Source: Pseudomonadota bacterium
GTDB lineage: Bacteria; Pseudomonadota; Alphaproteobacteria; JAAXGF01
DNA length: 15,322 bases
Assembly: GCA_022563655.1 (NCBI GenBank)
Contig: JADFMW010000034.1
Coordinates: forward strand, 1 to 15,322
Direction: 5' to 3'
Position numbers and translations under genes: made by a program. Below, in pieces: positions 1 through 7,107 of this stretch (the stretch's first letter is position 1; each line of letters starts with the position of its first letter). The notes below the pieces were generated by a model. The model was not told where the DNA came from. It saw only the letters and a list, made by a program, of their open reading frames with translations, and did not search any database.

Positions 1-141
1 CTGCGTCAACGCGCTTGCCCGATGTGGCCGCATCGCGCTGCGCACGTTTCCTGGCCTGTCGGCGTCTCTGCCCCGTGACGACCGCATCCTGGTGAGAAAT
101 GCGGGCTAGCGGCGGGCCTGCCACCGACGCGATGGGCGGTT

Positions 142-315
142 TCAGGTTGCCTGCAACACCATGTTGCCGCCGTCGACGTAGATGTTCTCGCCGGCAATGA
201 ACGAGGCGTCATCCGACACCAGGAACAAGACCGCCCTCAAGATACGCAACCACACCGCCCGTCCGTCCATGTCGCCCTTCTCGAGCATGGCGTCGGCCAG
301 CATGGCGTCGGCCAG
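142..315 (-). pseudogene. C-terminal remnant of a short-chain dehydrogenase/reductase
   Basis: The minus strand reads through residues such as LVSDDASFIAGENIYVDGG and then a short tail before a TGA at 142-144. The pattern [LS]-S-D-[DE]-A-S-F-x-x-G-x-N-x-x-V-D-G-G is the classic C-terminal signature of NAD(P)-dependent short-chain dehydrogenases (Rossmann fold, usually about 250 residues). Only about 35-55 residues remain. There is no catalytic YxxxK and no nucleotide-binding TGxxxGIG, and towards the 5' side the frame runs straight into the 3' end of the VOC gene. A perfect 15-bp tandem duplication (286-300 and 301-315) duplicates five residues, LADAM. A neighbouring frame across 240-275 also looks protein-like, so further small frameshifts are possible. 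It is best read as the decayed tail of a gene that once followed the VOC gene. Confidence 0.6.
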
Positions 316-323
316 CACGGCGG

Positions 324-773
324 CTAACTCTCGGCGAACCCGCGGTCGGCGATCTCGCGCTTCGCCGCCTCGGTCTTTTCCAGGTCGTCAATGCCCATGG
401 CGCGCATCACCGCAGGCGTCTTCATGAACTGGATCTGACCGTAGGTCACCATCTGCCAGTAGTTGCCCCAGGGATCGTGGAAGTCGACGCCCGGTCCGTC
501 CAAGATCTCGACACCCATCTGCTCCAGCTTGCGGCGCACCTTACCCGGGTCGTCGACGACCAGCCCGAAGTGGCCGCCGACATCCCCGGCGTCCGACTCG
601 CCCTTGAACAGAGCGATGAACTGGTCGCCGAGGTCGATGAACGCGGAGCGGTCACCACGGCCGCGCAAGGTGAAGTCGAAGAGCCGACCATAGAACGCGA
701 GAGCGGCATCGATATCCGCCACCTCGAGCGCGACGTGATTGATGCCGATCGCCCGTGCCTTGTCCTCACTCAT
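324..773 (-). CDS. VOC-family (glyoxalase/bleomycin resistance/dioxygenase fold) protein
   Basis: A 149-residue protein starting at MSEDKARAIG. I chose this ATG over one 33 bp upstream because a G-rich Shine-Dalgarno-like run lies just before it and the VOC domain begins at once. What is seen: the first beta-alpha-beta module NHVALEVADIDAALAFYGRLF, a central FIDLGDQFIALF strand, a second module starting GHFGLVVDDPGKVRRKLEQMGV, and the closing DPWGNYWQMV strand. This is the usual single VOC domain plus a 35-residue charged tail. In metal-dependent relatives the ligands are His/Glu residues at the first strand, central strand, second-module His and last strand; here the last-strand position is Gln and the central one is not acidic, so metal binding is uncertain. 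Substrate unknown. It lies 29 bp downstream of a truncated coding remnant and just upstream of an SDR remnant, as if it survived from a small catabolic operon. Confidence 0.85.
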   Translation of the reverse strand: MSEDKARAIGINHVALEVADIDAALAFYGRLFDFTLRGRGDRSAFIDLGDQFIALFKGESDAGDVGGHFGLVVDDPGKVRRKLEQMGVEILDGPGVDFHDPWGNYWQMVTYGQIQFMKTPAVMRAMGIDDLEKTEAAKREIADRGFAES

Positions 774-802
774 GATTCCCCGCCCCCATTCTCGTTTTCG
801 TC

Positions 803-958
803 TCACAGGAACAACGACAGCACGCCGGTGTAGCCGTGGACGCGGTTGTGCAAAATCTCGACGTTGCAGAAGAAGCCGACCAGCGACATTTCGCCGATCT
901 GGTCACGGAGCACCGATGTTGCCGCCCTGAACCGCCGGCCGCGGAGCTGGAAGCCAGC
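803..958 (-). pseudogene. Orphan C-terminal coding fragment upstream of the VOC gene (perhaps carboxymuconolactone decarboxylase-like)
   Basis: Between an in-frame TAA (959-961) and a TGA (803-805), the minus strand encodes 51 residues, among them RDQIGEMSLVGFF, CNVEILHNRVHGYTG and a hydrophobic end. The composition and alternation look like the last helices of a real protein, not like GC-rich noise. There is no ATG start except an internal Met and no ribosome-binding site, so it is probably the 3' end of a truncated gene. The arrangement (acidic residue, hydrophobic helix, Asn-rich end) faintly recalls the C-terminal helix of carboxymuconolactone decarboxylase/AhpD-like proteins, but I would not rely on that. 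The stop lies 29 bp before the VOC start, which fits an old operon. Confidence 0.4.
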
Positions 959-1094
959 TTATGCGGCCAAAGTGATCACACGCTCTCGCTGACCAACGCA
1001 CTACATACCAGGCGGCGTTCTTCGTCAACCTATGCGCGCAGGTGCGGGCTAGCGCGCGCCGTCGCCGGCGCACGCTCGCCATACAGTTAATGCC

Positions 1095-1126
1095 TTGACC
1101 GTCGCCCGGGCCTGGGATGCTAGGCT
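1095..1126 (+). promoter_or_regulatory. Candidate sigma-70-type promoter with extended -10
   Basis: TTGACC (1095-1100) is followed by TGCTAGGCT (1118-1126), readable as an extended -10 element, TGn then TAGGCT. The gap to the TG is 17 nt, which makes the gap to the hexamer itself 20 nt, longer than ideal. The box pair stands out in a GC-rich background. It points at a 25-codon ORF and then meets the 3' end of the convergent debranching-enzyme gene, so its target may have been lost. Confidence 0.35.
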
Positions 1127-1147
1127 CCGTATAGACGGCTCATAGCC

Positions 1148-1225
1148 ATGAACGGACATTCAGGACAGCGCAAATTTGGCGCTCCAGACGATACCATTCG
1201 GCTCAGTAGATTTTACAATTCCTGA
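1148..1225 (+). CDS. 25-codon ORF of unknown function downstream of a promoter-like sequence
   Basis: An ATG 22 bp after the promoter-like boxes opens 25 codons (MNGHSGQRKFGAPDDTIRLS and five more residues) ending in TGA. No Shine-Dalgarno sequence precedes it. The peptide is hydrophilic, with no signal peptide or membrane segment. It may be a leader peptide, the start of a truncated gene, or chance. I do not recognise it. Confidence 0.15.
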   Translation: MNGHSGQRKFGAPDDTIRLSRFYNS

Positions 1226-1303
1226 ATAGGTGAAATCGGTTTAACCAACGTGTTCCGCAGGAAAGGCTGCATGAGGGACGTGGCACCCGCCCCTCGTAAA
1301 AGG

Positions 1304-3505
1304 TCAACTGTATCCCACAACTCGTGCGGTCCCCGTTCGCGCGAGGACGTTGACTGCGACGTCGCTGTCATGGCGACGCAACAAGACATCGACGCGGGAG
1401 TCGCCAAGCGTCAGCCCGCGGATACAAACCTGGTCCAGAAACTCCGGCAGGCGCGGGGCGTTGAAGATAATTTCATCGGCCTGATAATTAAATTCGAGCC
1501 CGAGGCATGCCTGCAGCATGGCGAAGGGCGTGGCGCTCGCCCAGGCTTGCGGCGAACAGGCCACCGGATAATTTATCGGCCCCTGATGCCGCCGCCGCAC
1601 GAAACCGCAGAACAGCTCGGGCAAGCGCCGGTGTTGGAAATAGGTCGATGATTCAAACAGCCCGCGCAGGATCTGCGACACCTCGTCCTTCATGCCGTAG
1701 CGGGCGAGCCCGAAGGCAATAATAGCGTTGTCATGCGGCCAAACCGACCCGTTATGGTACGACATCGGATTGTAGCGCGGCTCCGTCCGCGCCAAGGTCC
1801 GCACGCCCCAACCGGAAAATCCGTCGCGGCCGGTCAGGACCCGGGAGACGCGGGCGGCCTTTTCCGGACTCGGCAGGCCGGCGAACAGGGCGTGTCCGGC
1901 GTTCGACGACCGTACGCGGCAAGGCCGCTTTTCGCCGTCGAGCGCGAGGGCATAGGTCGAGAGTTCCTCGCACCAGAACTGTGCATCGAATTTCTCGCGG
2001 AGTACGTTCGCCTGCATGTCCAAGGTCGCCGCGGTGGCGGCCTTGCCGATCGAGCGCGCCATCGACGCCGCAGTTCGCTTGGCAGCGTAGACATATCCCT
2101 GGACCTCGCACAGCGCGATTGGACCCACCGCCATTTGGCCGTCAGCGTGAAAAACCGAGTCGGGCGAATCCTTCCAGCCCTGATTGAGAAGCCCGTCGGC
2201 ATTCTGCCGGTGGTATTCGACGAAACCGTCACCATCCGGGTCGCCGAAACCGTCTATCCATTTGAGCGCCGCCTCGATATTGGGCCATAGCGCGGAGACG
2301 GTTTCCACATCTCCGGTGCGCTCGAAGTAAAGCCCGGCCAGCAAGACGAATAGCGGGGTAGCGTCGACACTGCCGTAATAGCGGCGAAATGGCACCTCGC
2401 CAAGACGCGCCATCTCTCCATTCCGTGCCTCGTGCAGGATTTTGCCGGGCTCGGCGTCGGCGGCCGGATCCAATTCAGTCGCCTGCGTTGCCGCCAGAAA
2501 CCGCAACACGCCCTTCGCGATACTGGGATCAGCCCATAGCATCTGTAGGGCGGTGATGATGCCGTCCCGCCCGAACGGCGCGCTGAACCAAGGGATACCG
2601 GCATAGGGGTAGAGTCCGTGCTCAGTCGGGGAGAGCAGCATGCAAAGATCCGAGAACGAGCGGCATAGAAGCTCGTTGAAGGCTGTGTTCGAGGTCTCTA
2701 CCGTCGCTGTGTCTCGGACCGCCGCGCGCTGCACGCGGCGTGCCGCGCGCATGCAAGTGAAGAAGCTCGGCCGGGGCGTCACCGCGGCCTCCGCGCCGGC
2801 ACAGCTTACGGTCACGAATAGAGTGCGCCGCCCCTCCGGCTCGATTTCGAAATCGAACCGGGCATCGTCGAGCGTTAAGGCGTCCGGCGTCGGATCGAAA
2901 CGAAGCACCGTCTCGCGGGCCACCCCGTCGAGCCCCTCATACAGTAGCACTACCGTATCGTCGGCCCGCCTTTCCGCCCTTTGCGTCCCACGTCCCGCAC
3001 GCGAATGACCACGCACCTCGAACAGGTCTGCGAAATCCGCCTCGAATGCCAGGCGAAGACTAATCCGCTCGGTCTTTTCGCTGAAATTGCGGATGGCAAT
3101 CCGTTCGTAGCAGGCGCCCTGCCACAAAAACTTTGACCGCAATACATGGACCGTGTCCTTGGCGAGGATCAACTGGGCGCCGTCATATAGGTCCGGGTTG
3201 GTCAGATCCGCGCTCAGGATCGCATTGTCATCCTGAATGTTGGAGCTCAGGAGCAGCGGCGCGTAACCATTCAGGGTCAGATCGAGACGCGAAAGGTGCC
3301 GGGTGTCATTGTGAAACAGGCCTTCAGGGCTTTCCTTCCACGACAGGATGTCACCATAGGGGTTGAAGACCGCGAAGGTATCGCCCTGCTTGAGCGCCTG
3401 AATCCCGAGCTGGCTGAGGGAAGCGCTGGCGGATATATAAAACTGCAGCAAGTCGCCATCCAGCACCTCGCCGGCGGCGGCCTGTATCGGGGTTTCAGCC
3501 ATCAT
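1304..3505 (-). CDS. Amylo-alpha-1,6-glucosidase / glycogen debranching-type enzyme
   Basis: A 733-residue cytosolic enzyme (no signal peptide). Residues about 20-245 form the N-terminal beta-rich domain of bacterial glycogen-debranching relatives (GDE_N_bis type; FNPYGDILSW, EGLFHNDTRHLS). Residues about 265-715 form the (alpha/alpha)6 barrel, with landmarks PWFSAPFGRDG (305-315), NQGWKDSPDS (441-450) and SYHNGSVWPHDN (582-593). In this fold conserved acids near such motifs do the catalysis; I cannot say which ones from sequence alone. Family role: hydrolysis of alpha-1,6 branch glucosyl residues in glycogen or related glucans, though many alphaproteobacterial members have no proven substrate. 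Two adjacent ATGs open the gene; either could serve, and the Shine-Dalgarno is weak. It starts 30 bp after the glycosyltransferase stop, so it is probably the second gene of that operon and perhaps depends on translation of the first. No glycogen synthase, branching enzyme or phosphorylase lies in the window. Confidence 0.9.
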   Translation of the reverse strand: MMAETPIQAAAGEVLDGDLLQFYISASASLSQLGIQALKQGDTFAVFNPYGDILSWKESPEGLFHNDTRHLSRLDLTLNGYAPLLLSSNIQDDNAILSADLTNPDLYDGAQLILAKDTVHVLRSKFLWQGACYERIAIRNFSEKTERISLRLAFEADFADLFEVRGHSRAGRGTQRAERRADDTVVLLYEGLDGVARETVLRFDPTPDALTLDDARFDFEIEPEGRRTLFVTVSCAGAEAAVTPRPSFFTCMRAARRVQRAAVRDTATVETSNTAFNELLCRSFSDLCMLLSPTEHGLYPYAGIPWFSAPFGRDGIITALQMLWADPSIAKGVLRFLAATQATELDPAADAEPGKILHEARNGEMARLGEVPFRRYYGSVDATPLFVLLAGLYFERTGDVETVSALWPNIEAALKWIDGFGDPDGDGFVEYHRQNADGLLNQGWKDSPDSVFHADGQMAVGPIALCEVQGYVYAAKRTAASMARSIGKAATAATLDMQANVLREKFDAQFWCEELSTYALALDGEKRPCRVRSSNAGHALFAGLPSPEKAARVSRVLTGRDGFSGWGVRTLARTEPRYNPMSYHNGSVWPHDNAIIAFGLARYGMKDEVSQILRGLFESSTYFQHRRLPELFCGFVRRRHQGPINYPVACSPQAWASATPFAMLQACLGLEFNYQADEIIFNAPRLPEFLDQVCIRGLTLGDSRVDVLLRRHDSDVAVNVLARTGTARVVGYS

Positions 3506-3535
3506 TCGATCATTTTACCAGGCCAGGACGACGTG

Positions 3536-4627
3536 CTAGGCCGCGCTGATGGGCGAAACAAAATTCGTGTCAGGCGTGGGCGCGCCGGTCACAAAATCGT
3601 AGATGATCCCACTTGCCATCGCCGCGTATATCGCCAGATAGTCCTCGGCCATACGCTCAACCGAGAACCGCGCCTCGAAGCGGGCGCGCACCGCCGCGCG
3701 GTCCAGACCGGCCGTCATTTGTACGGCTGCAACCGCCGCCGTCTCGTTATCCACGACAAAGCCGGTAATCCCTTCGTCAACGACTTCCGGCACCGACCCA
3801 TGGTGATAGGCGACAACGGGGGTGCCGCAGGCCATCGCCTCGATCATTACCATACCGAACGGCTCGGGCCAGTCGATGGGAAATAGTAGAGCACGGGCCT
3901 CACCCAGGAATTGAGCCTTCTGGGCCTCGTCGATCTCGCCGATATAATCCACCAGCGGGTGATCGAGCATCGGCCGGATGACGTGTTCGAAATAATCTGT
4001 GTCGACCTTGTCCACCTTGGCCGCGATCACCAACGGCACTCCGGCCCTCTTGGCGATCTCGATGGCGCGGTCTGGCCTTTTCTCCGGGCAGATCCGGCCG
4101 AGAAAGGCGAGATGCCCGCCGCCGTCACCCAGATCGTAGGCATCGAGCGGCAATCCGTGATGGATCGTGCCGCGCCAACTGAGCCACGGCAATGCTTGGC
4201 GCTGGGCATCGGAAATGGAGACCACCGGCATTGAGGGAAACTCGTGGTATACGATCGGCAACTCTGCGAGATCGAGACGCCCGTGCAGCGTGGTCAGGGT
4301 CTTCTCCCGCGCCCGGTTGAACAGGGGGAAATGCAGAAACTCGGTGTGAAAGTGGATCACATCGAATTCTTGCGCCGCTTCCATCACGCGGTTCAACATG
4401 ACGAGGTGATACGGAAGTGATTCGCCATATCCAGCGGCCAAGCGTAGCGACTGGGGACACACGGCGCGCAGCTCGGCGGAGGTCTCGGAATCACCGCTGG
4501 CGAACAGCGTCACCGCGTGGCCGGCGCGGACCAGCTCCTCAGTGAGATAGGAAACGACCCGTTCGGTGCCGCCATAGAGTTTCGGTGGACAGCTTTCGTA
4601 TAGGGGGGCAACTTGGGCAATTTTCAT
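3536..4627 (-). CDS. Glycosyltransferase family 4 (GT-B fold)
   Basis: A 363-residue retaining glycosyltransferase. The N-terminal acceptor domain has the glycine-rich loop KLYGGTERVVSYLTEEL (16-32). The C-terminal donor domain begins near GRICPEKRPDRAIE (177-190) and carries the EX7E motif, EPFGMVMIE, with E255 and E263, followed by ACGTPVVAY. These residues contact the nucleotide sugar in GT4 enzymes. There is no membrane segment. It is the first gene of a two-gene operon with the debranching-type enzyme, a pairing familiar from other alphaproteobacteria, so it may make or extend a glucan or glycoside that the partner trims; that link is inferred. The ATG at 4627 is preceded by a modest GAAGG about 9 nt upstream. 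The long leader (4628 to about 4860) contains competing inverted repeats and a tandem repeat. Confidence 0.9.
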   Translation of the reverse strand: MKIAQVAPLYESCPPKLYGGTERVVSYLTEELVRAGHAVTLFASGDSETSAELRAVCPQSLRLAAGYGESLPYHLVMLNRVMEAAQEFDVIHFHTEFLHFPLFNRAREKTLTTLHGRLDLAELPIVYHEFPSMPVVSISDAQRQALPWLSWRGTIHHGLPLDAYDLGDGGGHLAFLGRICPEKRPDRAIEIAKRAGVPLVIAAKVDKVDTDYFEHVIRPMLDHPLVDYIGEIDEAQKAQFLGEARALLFPIDWPEPFGMVMIEAMACGTPVVAYHHGSVPEVVDEGITGFVVDNETAAVAAVQMTAGLDRAAVRARFEARFSVERMAEDYLAIYAAMASGIIYDFVTGAPTPDTNFVSPISAA

Positions 4628-4701
4628 GCCGTTCGACCTTCACAACATCCACAAGGCGGTACCCGGCGCGATCCGCAAGCGGCGGTTCACGGAGTAACAG
4701 T

Positions 4702-4793
4702 CCTTGGGAACGAGACGGAAAAAGCTTCTTAGTTCTTAACAGGTGGCAATCCGTCTCCGGGTTTGCAACGGACTGGAAAACTTTTTCCCAAGG
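4702..4793 (-). promoter_or_regulatory. Competing inverted repeats in the GT4 operon leader
   Basis: Three inverted repeats share bases. CCTTGGGAA (4702-4710) pairs with TTCCCAAGG (4785-4793). GGAAAAAG (4717-4724) pairs with CTTTTTCC (4781-4788). GAGACGG (4712-4718) pairs with CCGTCTC (4751-4757). The first two overlap in their distal arm, and the second and third overlap in their proximal arm, so the pairings exclude one another. On the minus strand this lies about 75-165 nt before the glycosyltransferase start, where an attenuator or other RNA switch would sit. Function is inferred only. Confidence 0.35.
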
Positions 4794-4800
4794 GTGTGCG

Positions 4801-4854
4801 CCATCATCAGTTCGATATTGTCCATATCCATCATCAGTTCGATATTGTCCATAT
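4801..4854. repeat. Perfect 27-bp tandem repeat, two copies
   Basis: Two identical 27-bp units, 4801-4827 and 4828-4854, each starting CCATCATCAG and ending TTGTCCATAT. The second unit runs into the 10-bp palindrome TCCATATGGA (4848-4857). Position upstream of the glycosyltransferase operon makes a duplicated operator possible; replication slippage is the simpler explanation. Confidence 0.85.
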
Positions 4855-5093
4855 GGATAACGATGCGTTAAACCGACCTTTCCCAGATAAGCTTCAAGTT
4901 CGCGGATCGTGCTTCGATTCAGGCGCCGTGGGCCGCGGCGCCGTGACGCGGCGGATGGACGCGTTCTTGGCCGAATTCGGGCGCTGACGCCTCGCATCGG
5001 TACGCAAACCACGCACGTTTGCCCTTGCCCGGGCGGGCACGATGGCCGATAACGCCGGCGCGGACACGGAGCCACGGAAGCACCCCCACCCCC

Positions 5094-5810
5094 ATGCAGC
5101 TCACCGACTTCACGACGCTCACCTTCGACTGTTACGGCACGCTGATCGACTGGGAGAGCGGGATCGCCGCCGCGCTGCGCCCGTGGGCCGGGCGCGTGGG
5201 CGTCGACGCCGACGACGAAGCCCTGCTCGCCGCCTTCGGGCGGGTCGAGAACCGCCTCCAACGGGAAAAGCCCGCCATGCCGTACCGCGTGCTGTTGCGC
5301 GACGGTGCGCTCGCCATCGCCGCCGACCTCGGCGCGCCGATGGGCGACGACGAGGCCGATGCCTTTTCGGCCGCGATTGTGGACTGGCCGGCGTTTCCCG
5401 ACAGCCCGGCCGCGCTCGCCTACCTCAAGCGGCACTACAAGCTGGTCATCCTTTCGAACGTCGATAACGCCTCGTTCGCGCACTCGAACGCCAAGCTCGG
5501 GGTCGAGTTCGACGCCATATTCACCGCCGAGGAGATCGGCTCGTACAAGCCCGATGCCGGGAACTTCCGCTACATGCTCGACCGTCTCGCGGGAATGGGG
5601 GTCGCCAAGGGCGCGATCCTGCACACGGCGCAAAGCACTTACCACGATATCGTGCCGGCGAAGCGGATGGGGTTTGCGACCAACTGGATCAACCGGCGCC
5701 ACCTGAAGCCCGGCGCCGGCGCCACGCCGCCCGCCGAGGCCGCGCCCGACTTCGAGCACAAGAGCCTCGCCGAGTTCGTCGAGCGGCATCGAGCGGCGGT
5801 GGCGGGTTAG
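5094..5810 (+). CDS. HAD-superfamily hydrolase, haloacid dehalogenase type II-like
   Basis: 238 residues, cytosolic. Motif I is FDCYGTLID with the nucleophile D12. Motif II is ILSNVDN with S121. Motif III is SYKPD with K152. The last motif, QSTYHDIVPAK, carries the acidic residue. The order and the length match the L-2-haloacid dehalogenase (type II) subfamily with its four-helix cap (residues about 20-100). True dehalogenases keep further active-site residues (an Arg after the cap start and an Asn in the last motif) that are not obvious here, so the real substrate may be a phosphate ester or other small acid. I start at MQLTDF because GGAAG lies 13 nt upstream and family homology begins there; a frame extension to 5019 has no such support. 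The gene is convergent with the MBL-fold gene. Its last 31 bp are repeated just after the stop. Confidence 0.85.
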   Translation: MQLTDFTTLTFDCYGTLIDWESGIAAALRPWAGRVGVDADDEALLAAFGRVENRLQREKPAMPYRVLLRDGALAIAADLGAPMGDDEADAFSAAIVDWPAFPDSPAALAYLKRHYKLVILSNVDNASFAHSNAKLGVEFDAIFTAEEIGSYKPDAGNFRYMLDRLAGMGVAKGAILHTAQSTYHDIVPAKRMGFATNWINRRHLKPGAGATPPAEAAPDFEHKSLAEFVERHRAAVAG

Positions 5811-5843
5811 GGCGCCGAGTTCGTCGAGCGGCATCGAGCGGCG
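5768..5843 (+). repeat. Tandem duplication of the HAD gene 3' end
   Basis: A perfect 31-bp repeat occupies 5768-5798 and 5813-5843, a period of 45 bp, which is a multiple of three. The first copy encodes the natural C-terminus AEFVERHRAA and continues to VAG-stop. The second copy, after that stop, would encode AEFVERHRAAL-stop in the same frame. One copy is therefore likely a recent slippage duplication that added a new stop or an extra tail. Confidence 0.85.
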
Positions 5844-5847
5844 CTGT

Positions 5848-5912
5848 AACTGGGGACAGCCCCATATTTTTTGTTATCTCGGACGACGCTAAACTATATA
5901 CTGTCCCCAATT
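5848..5912. repeat. Small inverted-repeat element between convergent genes (possible REP/MITE remnant or terminator)
   Basis: AACTGGGGACAG (5848-5859) and CTGTCCCCAATT (5901-5912) are inverted copies with 11 of 12 positions matching, enclosing an AT-rich core of about 40 bp. The left arm also forms its own small hairpin, GGGG-ACAG-CCCC. From general knowledge, TGGGGACAG-type palindromes recur near REP-associated transposases and their non-autonomous derivatives. Sitting between convergent genes, it could also end transcription in both directions. No transposase is present. Confidence 0.5.
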
Positions 5913-5933
5913 TAGCAAGAGTCCCCCAGCCCT

Positions 5934-6055
5934 TCAGTTCTTGTAGCCGAAGCCGTCAGCCGCGCGCACGATGCGGCCGATGGTCGGCGACGCGAAGTGT
6001 GCCGGCAGGATCCACGTATCGGTATCGGCGAATCGTTCGATCAGCGCGCGGCGCG
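5934..6055 (-). pseudogene. Displaced C-terminus of the MBL-fold hydrolase
   Basis: In the frame next to the main MBL reading frame, the minus strand continues RRALIERFADTDTWILPAHF and ASPTIGRI, then a short tail and TGA at 5934-5936. This matches the expected family C-terminus, including the PAHF histidine that is a zinc ligand in the MBL fold. Removing one base from the run CGCGCCGCGCGC near 6045-6055 rejoins it to the main frame and gives a protein of about 300 residues. Confidence 0.75.
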
Positions 6056-6835
6056 TGTCGTGCGCACAAGCGCCTTGTCCTCGCAGAACCGGCTCGACCA
6101 GTCGGGACGCACGAGCTGAACGGGGTGGTGCATCACGTCGCCCGTGAACACCGCGCTTTCTCCTCCCGAGCGCACGTTGATCACCACGTTGCCCTCGGTA
6201 TGCCCGGGCGCGGGCTCGAACCACACGCCGTCCTCGATTTGGTGGTCTGAATCGACGAGCACCGCCTGTTTCGCCTCCATGACCGGGAGCACGCTGTCGG
6301 CGAACGCGCCGTGGTTCGCGCTTTCGGCATCTTCCCGGTGGCGCGCCTCCCAGAAGGCGTACTCGCGTCGCGCGAAGATGTACTTCGCATTGGGGAAGGT
6401 CGGCGCCCAACGGCCGTCGACGAGCCTCGTGTTCCAGCCCACGTGGTCGGCGTGCAGGTGTGTGCAGAGGATGAAATCGACGTCCTCGGGACGCACGCCG
6501 GTCCGCGCAAGATCGTCGAGGAAGGGGGCGTTGCGCAGGTGCCACTCGGGGCGCGCCGGCCGCGGCTTATCGTTGCCGATGCAGGTATCTACCACAATCG
6601 TGTGCCGCTCGGTTCGGATGACGAACGCCTGCATGCACAGAATGAGTCGGCCCGATGCACGGTCGAAATAGCGCGGCTCGAGCCAACCCGCATGTTCCTC
6701 GAAGACATCGCTCGTCGCGTCGGGGAACATGAAATCCGGCCGGTGGGTGGGACCCTCCATCTCGACCACTCGTGTCAGTTCGAACTCGCCTAGGCTCCTC
6801 ATTTCCGGGAGAGTCCCTATCGCCGGCCACGGCAT
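6041..6835 (-). CDS. Metallo-beta-lactamase-fold hydrolase, frameshifted near its 3' end
   Basis: 264 residues as read. The zinc-binding motif is THLHADH (H126, H128, D130, H131); then come GHTEGN (H212) and FTGDVMHHP (D233). These are the standard MBL-fold ligands; relatives with this arrangement include lactonases and other soluble hydrolases. The reading frame ends early at ...VRTTRAAR, while the rest of the expected C-terminus, with the last metal-ligand histidine, lies in another frame (5934-6055). The gene is thus either a recent pseudogene or carries a one-base sequencing/assembly error. The ATG at 6835 gives the longest frame; the Met at 6802 (MRSLGEFELTRVVEMEGP) may be the true start, since the conserved N-terminus begins there. 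Neither has a clear Shine-Dalgarno. No signal peptide is seen. Confidence 0.85.
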   Translation of the reverse strand: MPWPAIGTLPEMRSLGEFELTRVVEMEGPTHRPDFMFPDATSDVFEEHAGWLEPRYFDRASGRLILCMQAFVIRTERHTIVVDTCIGNDKPRPARPEWHLRNAPFLDDLARTGVRPEDVDFILCTHLHADHVGWNTRLVDGRWAPTFPNAKYIFARREYAFWEARHREDAESANHGAFADSVLPVMEAKQAVLVDSDHQIEDGVWFEPAPGHTEGNVVINVRSGGESAVFTGDVMHHPVQLVRPDWSSRFCEDKALVRTTRAAR

Positions 6836-7107
6836 GGCGGCACCCGGAATGGTCCGGCTGGCCCATCCCGCCTGCCGACAAAGTTAGCACCAAGGGCGGT
6901 CGACGGCGAATGGCGCGATGATTTGGCGCGGCACATGGCAATCCCCCTCCTCATCGGACCGGCTCGGCGATCGGAAACCCGGCCCGGCGATAGCGCTCGC
7001 CGCGAACGCGGGCGGCCGGACCCGCCCGACGCGCGCCGCGACAAGACTTCGTTAATCGCCGCGCAGTAGGAATGGTCGTACCTGGCCCACCTGCACGAGC
7101 ATCGGCG

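Larger units (their letters stand above)
4628..5093. other. Long intergenic region between the divergent GT4 operon and HAD gene
   Basis: These 466 bp hold no convincing gene. The part at 4700-4870 is clearly more AT-rich than its surroundings and holds three nested inverted repeats and a perfect 27-bp tandem repeat, so it is probably the promoter/leader region of the minus-strand glycosyltransferase operon. The part at 4870-5093 is GC-rich. On the minus strand, residues near 4875-4920 (STIRELEAYLGKVGLTHR) look mildly protein-like, but the frame has no start or family match that I recognise. Confidence 0.5.

Noticed and set aside
1..141. Possible gene at the left edge.
   Set aside because: No frame shows recognisable protein features and the only open frame is Arg/Thr/Ala-rich noise; left unannotated.
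4539..5834. A 431-codon minus-strand open frame.
   Set aside because: It runs antisense through the HAD gene, then across the intergenic tandem repeat and into the end of the glycosyltransferase gene; low-complexity and no family signature.
6836..7107. Intergenic stretch upstream of the MBL and DUF805 genes.
   Set aside because: It must hold divergent promoters, but I could not pick out convincing boxes, repeats or a small gene in it.
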